Positions 6,023-13,067 of a stretch of DNA of 13,067 bases are shown in pieces. A program made the position numbers and the translations under genes. A model generated the notes under the pieces. The model was not told where the DNA came from, made no database searches, and saw only the letters and a list, made by a program, of their open reading frames with translations. This DNA comes from BS750m-G62 sp964577175 (lineage in GTDB: Bacteria > Planctomycetota > Phycisphaerae > FEN-1346). The stretch's first letter is position 1. Each line of letters opens with the position of its first letter. The DNA lies in contig CAZNYC010000115.1 of the NCBI GenBank assembly GCA_964577175.1, positions 1 through 13,067 of the forward strand, read 5' to 3'.

Positions 6023-6766
6023 ATGGACGTCATCGCGAGCGACACGACGCAGGGGTGCGGCGAGGCGGCGGCCGCCCACGCCGCACGGGCCATCCGGGGG
6101 GCGATCGCCGCGCGGGGCGGCGCGGCCGTCATCCTCGCCACCGGCGCCAGCCAGTTCGAGATGCTCCAGGCGCTCGTCGCGGCCGAGGGCATCGACTGGC
6201 CGCAGGTCACGTGTTTCCATCTGGACGAATACATCGGCCTGCCGGCGTCGCACCCGGCGTCGTTCCGGCGGTACCTGAGGGAGCGGTTCGTCGACCGGCT
6301 GCCGGCGCCGCCCGCGGCGCTGCACTGGGTGAACGGCGAGGCGGACGACCCGCAGGCCGAGTGCCGGCGGCTGGGCGAGTTGATCGGCCCGTTCACCATC
6401 GACGCGGCGATGGTGGGCATCGGCGAGAACGGGCACCTGGCCTTCAACGATCCGCCCGCCGATTTCCTGACGACCGACCCGTACATCGTGGTCGACCTGG
6501 ACGAGGCGTGCCGGCGGCAGCAACTCGGCGAGGGGTGGTTCGGGTCGATGGAGGAGGTGCCGCGGCGGGCGATCTCGATGTCGGTCCGCCAGATCATGGC
6601 CTCCCGCCAGATCGTCTGCACGGTGCCCGATGCGCGCAAGGCCGAGGCGGTCCGCCGGACGGTCGAGGGGCCGGTCACGCCGGCGGTGCCCGCGTCCATC
6701 CTCCAGGCGCACGCCGCGGCGACGCTGTACCTGGACGCGGCGTCGGCGTCGGGGCTGGCGGGGTAG
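6023..6766 (+). CDS. nagB: NagB-family glucosamine-6-phosphate deaminase/isomerase
   Basis: 247 residues, slightly shorter than E. coli NagB (266). The reference reaction converts glucosamine-6-phosphate to fructose-6-phosphate and ammonia. Motifs: phosphate-binding loop LATGAS (38-43), LDEYIGLPASHPASF (67-81; D68 corresponds to catalytic D72 of E. coli), GIGENGHLAFNDPP (132-145) and a C-terminal ILQAHAAATLYLD. In the third motif the E. coli D141 and E148 positions are N136 and D143, while the histidine is kept (H138). This GENGH...ND version marks a recognised variant branch, so substrate or ring-opening chemistry may differ. ATG 6023 has GGAG at 6013-6016; upstream in-frame sequence is repeat. 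The alternative 6-phosphogluconolactonase is less likely because of the DEY and VRQIM features. It sits after the glycogen synthase on the same strand, but 261 bp of repeats make co-transcription uncertain. Confidence 0.82.
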   Translation: MDVIASDTTQGCGEAAAAHAARAIRGAIAARGGAAVILATGASQFEMLQALVAAEGIDWPQVTCFHLDEYIGLPASHPASFRRYLRERFVDRLPAPPAALHWVNGEADDPQAECRRLGELIGPFTIDAAMVGIGENGHLAFNDPPADFLTTDPYIVVDLDEACRRQQLGEGWFGSMEEVPRRAISMSVRQIMASRQIVCTVPDARKAEAVRRTVEGPVTPAVPASILQAHAAATLYLDAASASGLAG

Positions 6767-6794
6767 GACGGCCGGGCGGCACAGCGCGCCCCGG

Positions 6795-6818
6795 GCGGCG
6801 GGGCGCCGTACCCGCCGC
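6795..6818. repeat. Family B hairpin after nagB
   Basis: Arms GCGGCGGGG (6795-6803) and ACCCGCCGC (6810-6818) with loop CGCCGT; only the innermost pair is mismatched. It starts 28 bases after the nagB stop. Confidence 0.65.
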
Positions 6819-6830
6819 GCCACCTTGCTC

Positions 6831-6930
6831 GTCATTCTGAGGAGGCGGTAAGGCCGACGAAGAATCTCGCCGTGCTCGTTGCCGTTTTGACATCCGCACG
6901 GCGAGATCCTTCGCATCGCTCAGGATGACA
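6831..6930. repeat. Family A palindromic element between nagB and clpC
   Basis: A full 100-bp copy. Left end GTCATTCTGAGG (6831-6842), inner arms CGAAGAATCTCGCCG and CGGCGAGATCCTTCG, right end GCTCAGGATGACA. The arms are well preserved, with single-base differences from the consensus. Confidence 0.85.
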
Positions 6931-6960
6931 GCAGACACCCCTGGCTTTTTTGCGCAAAGC

Positions 6961-6990
6961 CGCGCGGCGGACCGGGAGGCCCGCCGCGCG
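6961..6990. repeat. Family B hairpin near the clpC 3' end
   Basis: Perfect 10-bp arms CGCGCGGCGG (6961-6970) and CCGCCGCGCG (6981-6990) enclose a mismatch and a loop related to CGGGAG. It abuts the GGCTTT/AAAGCC hairpin at 6943-6961. Confidence 0.7.
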
Positions 6991-7010
6991 GAACTCTTCT
7001 GATCGCCGCG

Positions 7011-7068
7011 CGAGAAACGGCAAAAGCCACGGCGAGATTCTTCGCTCGCTGCGCTCGCGCAGAATAAC
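7011..7068. repeat. Family A element, right half only
   Basis: The spacer AACGGC, the inner arm CACGGCGAGATTCTTCG and a degenerate right end GCAGAATAACA are recognisable, but there is no left arm. It ends 24 bases from the clpC stop codon. This and the copy at the window start show that half elements persist. Confidence 0.65.
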
Positions 7069-7091
7069 ATTATCGTGAGGCCGGCGCCGCG

Positions 7092-9572
7092 CTACGTCCC
7101 GTTGTGGACACCGACGGTCTTCGTTTCGGTGCCGGAGGCCGAGGCCTCGAAGTACAGGTGGTCTTCCTTGACGCTGACGGTGATGGTGTCCTTGCCCTTA
7201 TAGGCGCCGCGGAGGAGTTCCTCGGAGATGTGGTCCTCGATGAGGTGCTCGAGGGCCCGCCGGAGGGGCCGTGCGCCGAAGTCCGGGTCGTATCCCTTGT
7301 CGATGATATGTTCCTTGGCCTCGTCGGTGAGGACGAGTTCGAGGCCCTGGGCCTTGAGGCGTCCGCGGACCTTCCCGAGTTCGATGTCGACGATGGCCTT
7401 CAGGTCGTCGCGCGTGAGTTGCCGGAACATGATCGTGTCGTCGACGCGGTTGAGGAACTCGGGGCGGAAGTGCCGCTCCACCTCCTTCATGAGGGCCTCC
7501 TTGGTCTGCTCGTAGGAAGCCTCGGAGGTCTTCTTGCGGAAGCCGAGCCCGGCCTGGTTCTTGATGATGTCGGACCCGATGTTCGAGGTCATGATGAGGA
7601 CGGTGTTGCGGAAGTCGACCTTGCGGCCGAAGGAGTCGGTCAGGTTGCCCTCCTCCATGATCTGGAGGAGCATGTTGTAGACGTCGGCGTGGGCCTTCTC
7701 GATCTCGTCCAGGAGGACGACGCTGTAGGGCCGGCGGCGGATGCGCTCGGTGAGTTGCCCGCCTTCCTCGTACCCCACGTAACCGGGGGGGGCTCCGACG
7801 AGGCGGCTCACGTTGTGCTTCTCCATGTACTCGGACATATCGATCTGAATAAGTGCATCCTCGTCGCCGAACATGAACTCCGCCAGCGCCTTGGCGAGCA
7901 GGGTCTTGCCGACGCCGGTGGGCCCGATGAAGATGAACGAGCCCATCGGGCGGTGGGGGTCCTTCAGGCCGCTGCGGCTTCGGCGGAGGCTGCGCGAGAT
8001 CGCCGAGATCGCCTCGTGCTGGCTCACCACGCGCTTGTGCAGTTCGTCCTCCATCTTGAGGAGCCGTTCCATCTCCTCGCTCTCCAGGCGCTGGAGCGGG
8101 ACGCCGGTCATGCGGCTGACGACCTCGGCCACGACCTCCTCGTCGACGATGCCCTCGACCTCGTGGCCTTCCTCGCGCCACTGGGCGAGCAGTTGGTCCT
8201 TCTTCTGGCGGAGTTCCTCCACGCGGTTCCGGAGTTCGGCGGCCCGTTCGTAGGCCGACGCCGCCACCGATTCCTCCTTCTCCTGGTTCAGGCGCTCCAT
8301 TTCCTGCTCGATCTGGGTGACGTCGGGCGGCCGCGTCATGGCCCGCAGGCGGACGCGGGCGCCGGCCTCGTCGATGACGTCGATGGCCTTGTCCGGCAGG
8401 AAGCGGCCGGAGATGTACCGTTCCGACAGGTCCACCGCCATCTGGATGGCTTCATCCGTAATCTGGACGCGGTGATGCGCCTCGTACCGGTCGCGGAGCC
8501 CCTTCAGGATCTCGATGGTCTCGGTGGCGGACGGCGGGTCGACGATGATCGTCTGGAACCGGCGTTCCAGGGCCCCGTCCTTCTCGACGTGTTTGCGGTA
8601 CTCGTCCAGGGTGGTGGCGCCGATGCACTGGATCTCGCCGCGCGACAGGGCGGGCTTCAGGACGTTGGAGGCGTCGATGGCGCCCTCGGCCCCGCCGGCG
8701 CCCACCAGGGTGTGCAACTCGTCGATGAAGAGGATGATGTTGCCGGCGCGGCGGACCTCGTTCATGACGGCCTTGATGCGTTCCTCAAACTGGCCGCGGT
8801 ATTTCGTGCCGGCCACCATCATCGCCAGGTCCATGACGACGATGCGCCGGCTCATGAGGAGTTCCGGCACCTCGGCGTTCATGATCTGCTGGGCCAGCCC
8901 CTCGACGATGGCCGTCTTGCCGACGCCCGCCTCGCCCAGCAGGACGGGGTTGTTCTTGGTCCGCCGGCAGAGGACCTGGACGACGCGTTCGATCTCGTCG
9001 TGGCGGCCGATAACGGGGTCGAGTTTGCCCTCGGCGGCGAGTTGGGTGAGGTCGCGGCCGAAGGAATCCAGCGCCGGCGTCTTGGACTTGCCGCGCCGGG
9101 TCTCGCCGTCGGCCACCTCGCCCTCGGCCTCCATGCTGGCGCCGAGGATGTTGAGGACCTCGCTCCGGACGTCGTCGAGTTTGAGGCCGAGGTTCATGAG
9201 GACCTGTGCGGCCACGCCGTCGTGCTCGCGCAACAGGCCCAGCAGCAGGTGCTCGGTGCCGACGTAGTTGTGCCCGAGGTTGCGGGCTTCCTCGATGGCA
9301 AACTCGATGACCTTCTTGGCCCGGGGCGTCTGGGGCAGTTTGCCCATGGTCACCATGGCCGGACCGCTCTTGACGATCTTCTCGACCTCCAGGCGGATCT
9401 TCTTCAGGTCGACACTGAGGTTGTGCAGCACGTTGGCCGCCACGCCCTGGCCTTCCTTGACCAGGCCGAGCAGGACGTGCTCGGTGCCCACGTACTCATG
9501 GTTGAAGCGCTGGGCTTCCTGGTTGGCCAGCGCCATGACCTTGCGGGCGCGGTCGGTGAATCGCTCGAACAT
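7092..9572 (-). CDS. clpC: ClpC: ATP-dependent Clp protease ATPase/unfoldase
   Basis: 826 residues, full length for ClpC. Hexameric AAA+ unfoldase that feeds proteins to ClpP. Domains: two N-terminal Clp repeats (1-75 and 80-145), AAA D1 with Walker A GEAGVGKT (213-220) and Walker B IILFIDE (279-285), a UVR/coiled-coil middle region (about 420-465), and AAA D2 with Walker A GPTGVGKT (550-557) and Walker B VVLLDE (618-623). LGF at 676-678 is the loop that docks on ClpP. The UVR region and LGF loop separate it from ClpB. ATG 9572 begins the conserved MFERFTDRARKV start and is preceded by GAGGG; an upstream in-frame start would add 26 unrelated residues. It is not accompanied by ctsR, mcsA or mcsB as in Firmicutes, and clpP is not in the window. 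The 5' side carries a clear sigma-70-type promoter. Confidence 0.97.
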   Translation of the reverse strand: MFERFTDRARKVMALANQEAQRFNHEYVGTEHVLLGLVKEGQGVAANVLHNLSVDLKKIRLEVEKIVKSGPAMVTMGKLPQTPRAKKVIEFAIEEARNLGHNYVGTEHLLLGLLREHDGVAAQVLMNLGLKLDDVRSEVLNILGASMEAEGEVADGETRRGKSKTPALDSFGRDLTQLAAEGKLDPVIGRHDEIERVVQVLCRRTKNNPVLLGEAGVGKTAIVEGLAQQIMNAEVPELLMSRRIVVMDLAMMVAGTKYRGQFEERIKAVMNEVRRAGNIILFIDELHTLVGAGGAEGAIDASNVLKPALSRGEIQCIGATTLDEYRKHVEKDGALERRFQTIIVDPPSATETIEILKGLRDRYEAHHRVQITDEAIQMAVDLSERYISGRFLPDKAIDVIDEAGARVRLRAMTRPPDVTQIEQEMERLNQEKEESVAASAYERAAELRNRVEELRQKKDQLLAQWREEGHEVEGIVDEEVVAEVVSRMTGVPLQRLESEEMERLLKMEDELHKRVVSQHEAISAISRSLRRSRSGLKDPHRPMGSFIFIGPTGVGKTLLAKALAEFMFGDEDALIQIDMSEYMEKHNVSRLVGAPPGYVGYEEGGQLTERIRRRPYSVVLLDEIEKAHADVYNMLLQIMEEGNLTDSFGRKVDFRNTVLIMTSNIGSDIIKNQAGLGFRKKTSEASYEQTKEALMKEVERHFRPEFLNRVDDTIMFRQLTRDDLKAIVDIELGKVRGRLKAQGLELVLTDEAKEHIIDKGYDPDFGARPLRRALEHLIEDHISEELLRGAYKGKDTITVSVKEDHLYFEASASGTETKTVGVHNGT

Positions 9573-9877
9573 ACGTTTCCCTCGCCTTGTATTATCCGGA
9601 CCGGCCGGGGGGAAATACGCACCCCCCGTCCGCTTCGGTCGATTACCCAATCACCCCTATTGTAACCCGCGGGTCAACCCCGTTCAACCCCGCGCAAAGC
9701 CGGCCGTCCGCGGCGCCGACCGGCGACGTGCGATTCTGGCCTTGCGCCACGACGGCCACCCCGGGCCGAAAAGGGCGGACCGGGCATCGCTCACCAGGTT
9801 GGACGTACACCGGCCGCGTTTGTTCTATCGTCAGAATACCAGGGCCGGCCCACAGAAAACCGGGGAGTGAATCCGTC
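9573..9877. other. clpC upstream region, 305 bp
   Basis: This lies between the clpC start and the 3' end of the TPR gene, both on the minus strand. The part nearest clpC holds its promoter and leader. No gene, repeat of family A or B, or obvious terminator was found in the remainder (9693-9877), which is GC-rich without strong palindromes. Confidence 0.6.
9659..9687 (-). promoter_or_regulatory. clpC promoter, sigma-70 type
   Basis: On the minus strand, TTGAAC (9687-9682), a 17-base spacer, then TACAAT (9664-9659). Transcription would start near 9652, giving a leader of about 80 bases with the ribosome site GAGGG just before the ATG. The spacer contains a perfect ACCCGCGGGT palindrome (9665-9674). 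CGGGGTTGA occurs twice, 10 bases apart (9692-9684 and 9682-9674), overlapping the -35 box. Confidence 0.75.
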
Positions 9878-10438
9878 TTACGGCATCGGCGGCCCGGCCT
9901 TGCCGCTGGGCATCACGGCCGCGAGGTCCCGCTCGATCTGGAAATCCCACCGGCCGGCATCGTCCAGGAACCGGGCCCGCCGAAGGAGGCGGCGGGCGTC
10001 GTCGGCCCGCCCCGCCCGTCGGGCCAGCAGGGCCAGGTGCAGCGTGGCCTCGACGTCGTCCGGGTCGCGGGCGAGGAGGCGTCGGCAGGCGTCGGCGGCC
10101 TCGTCCGTGTCGCCGCGGAGGGTGGCGGCCAGGACCTCGCGGAAGGCCGCGTCGCGGGCCTCCCGGACCCGGTGCCGACGGAGCGACCGCTCCCGCAGGT
10201 AGACCAGGGCCTGGGCGGCGGCAAACAGGAGCCCCGCCGCCACCGCCAGGGCCGCCACCGCGGCGGCCGAGGCGGCATCCGGCCAGACGAGCGTCGCCAG
10301 GAGCAGGAACCCCACCGCCGCGGTCCAGAGCACGGCGCAGGCGGTCCCCGTCGCCAGTCGGCCGATCAGAATCAGGCCGGAGCCGGGCACCAGGACGTTC
10401 GCCGTCCAGAGAAGCGCGGGATGGGGCAGCCGCTCCAT
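9878..10438 (-). CDS. Small membrane protein with TPR-like tail
   Basis: 186 residues, no named family recognised. Three hydrophobic segments fill the N-terminal part (about 9-27, 30-52, 55-80), the first with an N-x-LVPGSG-x-ILIG pattern seen in small membrane proteins with helical hairpins. A basic stretch follows (LRERSLRRHRVRE, 81-93). The C-terminal half (about 95-165) is helical and looks like one to two tetratricopeptide repeats (DEAADACRRLLARDPDDVEA, then a matching second helix pair). The topology suggests a membrane anchor with a cytoplasmic protein-binding domain. ATG 10438 is preferred over ATG 10489 because a promoter ends 7 bases before it and the extra residues would be proline-rich and encoded across the promoter. 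There is no ribosome site, as expected for a leaderless message. A role beyond scaffolding cannot be assigned. Confidence 0.7.
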   Translation of the reverse strand: MERLPHPALLWTANVLVPGSGLILIGRLATGTACAVLWTAAVGFLLLATLVWPDAASAAAVAALAVAAGLLFAAAQALVYLRERSLRRHRVREARDAAFREVLAATLRGDTDEAADACRRLLARDPDDVEATLHLALLARRAGRADDARRLLRRARFLDDAGRWDFQIERDLAAVMPSGKAGPPMP

Positions 10439-10445
10439 GCCGCCG

Positions 10446-10474
10446 CTTATAGGCGGTGGCGGCGGCGGCGTCAA
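10446..10474 (-). promoter_or_regulatory. Promoter of the TPR membrane protein, probably leaderless
   Basis: On the minus strand, TTGACG (10474-10469), exactly 17 bases, then TATAAG (10451-10446). The start codon begins at 10438, so normal transcription initiation about 7 bases past the -10 box falls on or next to the A of the ATG. Confidence 0.7.
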
Positions 10475-10503
10475 CGGATTTCGGGGCATTGATTGAGGGA
10501 GGC

Positions 10504-10635
10504 TGTCATTCTGAGGCCCCGCTTGCGGGGCCGAAGAATCTCGCCGTGCGATACGCACAACGGCAACGACCGGGGCGAGATTCTTCGTCGCGGCCCGCCT
10601 TCGGCGGGTAAACTGCGCCGCTCCTCAGAATGACA
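10504..10635. repeat. Family A palindromic element, most complete copy
   Basis: 132 bp. The outer ends TGTCATTCTGAGG (10504-10516) and CCTCAGAATGACA (10623-10635) are perfect inverted repeats. The inner arms CGAAGAATCTCGCC and GGCGAGATTCTTCG are also perfect. Each arm has its own small hairpin (CCCCGC-TT-GCGGGG on the left; CCCGCC-TTC-GGCGGG on the right). The spacer holds a GTGCGATACGCAC hairpin. No flanking duplication and no coding capacity. Confidence 0.9.
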
Positions 10636-10720
10636 AGCACGAAAACGAACCGCCTGCCATAATGGCAGGGCCGCCGGAGGGGCATCCGCCCATTTGTCGC
10701 ATTGGCACTTGGCTCAGGGC

Positions 10721-10750
10721 TTGCACGGCGCCCCAAGCCCGCGTTATCAT
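10721..10750 (+). promoter_or_regulatory. dnaK promoter, sigma-70 type
   Basis: TTGCAC (10721-10726) and TATCAT (10745-10750) are separated by 18 bases; read as TTATCA the spacing is 17. Transcription would begin near 10757, giving a leader of about 138 bases. No CIRCE operator is seen around it. Confidence 0.65.
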
Positions 10751-10770
10751 CGAAAAACGGGACATCGGAC

Positions 10771-10820
10771 GGTCCGGGCGGCGGCCCGGACCCTGGCACG
10801 GGGTTTGCTACCTACGTAGC
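10771..10820 (+). promoter_or_regulatory. Two hairpins in the dnaK leader
   Basis: The first has perfect 9-bp arms GGTCCGGGC (10771-10779) and GCCCGGACC (10784-10792) with a GGCG loop, starting about 14 bases after the predicted transcription start. The second has arms GCTAC (10807-10811) and GTAGC (10816-10820). They do not cover the ribosome site at 10882-10887, so stabilisation of the 5' end is more likely than direct blocking of translation. Confidence 0.5.
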
Positions 10821-10894
10821 CAGATGAGCGTCTAGACAGCCTGACACGCACCCGTCCCGCACAGCGACGATGCATCCGGAAAAGGAGCCATCCC

Positions 10895-12868
<1,974 letters not shown>

Positions 12869-12909
12869 CCGCAAGCCGCAGGCTCCAAGCCACACGCCAA
12901 CAACACAAG

Positions 12910-12940
12910 CGCGGCGGGTCTCCGCACTCGCCGCGTTTTT
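12910..12940 (+). terminator. dnaK rho-independent terminator made from a family B hairpin
   Basis: Arms CGCGGCGGGT (12910-12919) and ACTCGCCGCG (12926-12935), with one G-T pair, close a CTCCGC loop, and five T residues follow (12936-12940). It lies 41 bases after the dnaK stop. Loop and stem match the family B repeat, so the repeat doubles as the terminator. Confidence 0.85.
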
Positions 12941-13014
12941 CTGTGCCGCGCCGGCCAAGGGCGGCAGCTACATGTGAACAGCCCTTTATCATTAGCACTA
13001 CAACGCTAACTCGT

Positions 13015-13042
13015 GCGCGGCGGGTCTCCGCACCCGCCGCGC
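13015..13042. repeat. Family B hairpin at the right end
   Basis: Perfect 11-bp arms GCGCGGCGGGT (13015-13025) and ACCCGCCGCGC (13032-13042) with loop CTCCGC, in the same orientation as the dnaK terminator copy 95 bases upstream. No T-run follows directly. The rest of 12941-13067 shows no gene. Confidence 0.8.
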
Positions 13043-13067
13043 AGCCCTGAAAAGGGCGTTTTGAGCG

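Larger units (their letters stand above)
6767..7091. other. Repeat-packed convergent gap of 325 bp
   Basis: This gap lies between the 3' ends of nagB (+) and clpC (-). It contains, in order, a family B hairpin, a full family A element, a TTTGCGCAAA palindrome within a GGCTTT/AAAGCC hairpin (6943-6961), a second family B hairpin and a right half of family A. No gene is supported; the open frames translate the repeats. The hairpins may act as bidirectional terminators, but none has a strong T-run on either strand. Confidence 0.65.
10439..10894. other. Divergent regulatory region of 456 bp
   Basis: This lies between the minus-strand TPR gene and dnaK. It holds the TPR-gene promoter (10446-10474), a full family A element (10504-10635), the dnaK promoter (10721-10750), two leader hairpins (10771-10792 and 10807-10820) and the dnaK ribosome site. 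No gene is supported; open frames here read through the repeat. Confidence 0.7.

Noticed and set aside
6675..7070. 131-aa minus-strand open frame in the nagB-clpC gap
   Set aside because: Its translation (for example VILSDAKDLAVR, RRDSSS) is family A repeat read in frame; similar peptide strings arise from the other copies. No ribosome site or conserved domain.
7104..9665. 853-aa plus-strand open frame opposite clpC
   Set aside because: Antisense shadow of clpC caused by high third-position GC; composition is Asp/Leu/Val-rich and no domain is seen.
12992..13009. TTAGC-8-GCTAA inverted repeat, resembling a CIRCE heat-shock operator
   Set aside because: CIRCE needs TTAGCACTC-N9-GAGTGCTAA; here only five bases pair, the spacing is wrong, and it lies after dnaK with no heat-shock gene start in view.
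13044..13062. GCCCT-GAAA-AGGGC hairpin with GTTTTG as a second terminator
   Set aside because: The stem is only five pairs, the T-run is interrupted, and dnaK already has a good terminator at 12910-12940.

Overview
The window is a GC-rich bacterial segment (codon third positions are mostly G or C). It carries an anaerobic NADH/heterodisulfide-type electron-transfer operon, a eukaryote-like family GT3 glycogen synthase, a NagB-family sugar isomerase, and the housekeeping proteins ClpC and DnaK. GT3 glycogen synthase, Flx/Hdr genes, loosely packed genes and many palindromic intergenic repeats together suggest an anaerobic or facultative Planctomycetota-like bacterium, possibly a metagenome-derived genome. 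The phylum is an inference; no rRNA or other decisive marker is present.

Layout. Positions 78-3379 (+) encode four genes in the order flxD-flxC-flxB-flxA: an MvhD-like protein, two 4Fe-4S dicluster proteins and a FAD/NAD(P) reductase. Three of them touch or overlap, but a 99-bp palindromic element sits between flxC and flxB. In known clusters hdr genes precede flxDCBA, so HdrABC is expected just left of the window. A 522-bp non-coding stretch follows, then the glycogen synthase (3902-5761, +) and the NagB-family protein (6023-6766, +). clpC (7092-9572, -) converges on nagB across a repeat-packed 325-bp gap. A small membrane/TPR protein (9878-10438, -) and dnaK (10895-12868, +) diverge from a 456-bp region.

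Regulation visible in sequence. There are good sigma-70-like promoters for clpC (TTGAAC-17-TACAAT), for the TPR protein (TTGACG-17-TATAAG, with the -10 box only 7 nt from the ATG, so probably leaderless) and for dnaK (TTGCAC-18-TATCAT). A rho-independent terminator follows dnaK.

The most unusual content lies between genes. Two interleaved families of palindromic repeats fill most gaps. Family A is a roughly 100-130-bp element with terminal inverted repeats (TGTCATTCTGAGG / CCTCAGAATGACA) and inner inverted repeats (GAAGAATCTCGCC / GGCGAGATTCTTC), with seven full, degraded or half copies. Family B is a short hairpin with arms GCGGCGGGT / ACCCGCCGC and a six-base loop CTCCGC or its complement, with seven copies. 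One B copy serves as the dnaK terminator, and one pair is inverted with exactly complementary loops and paired compensatory stem changes. No transposase, CRISPR array, tRNA or rRNA was seen.
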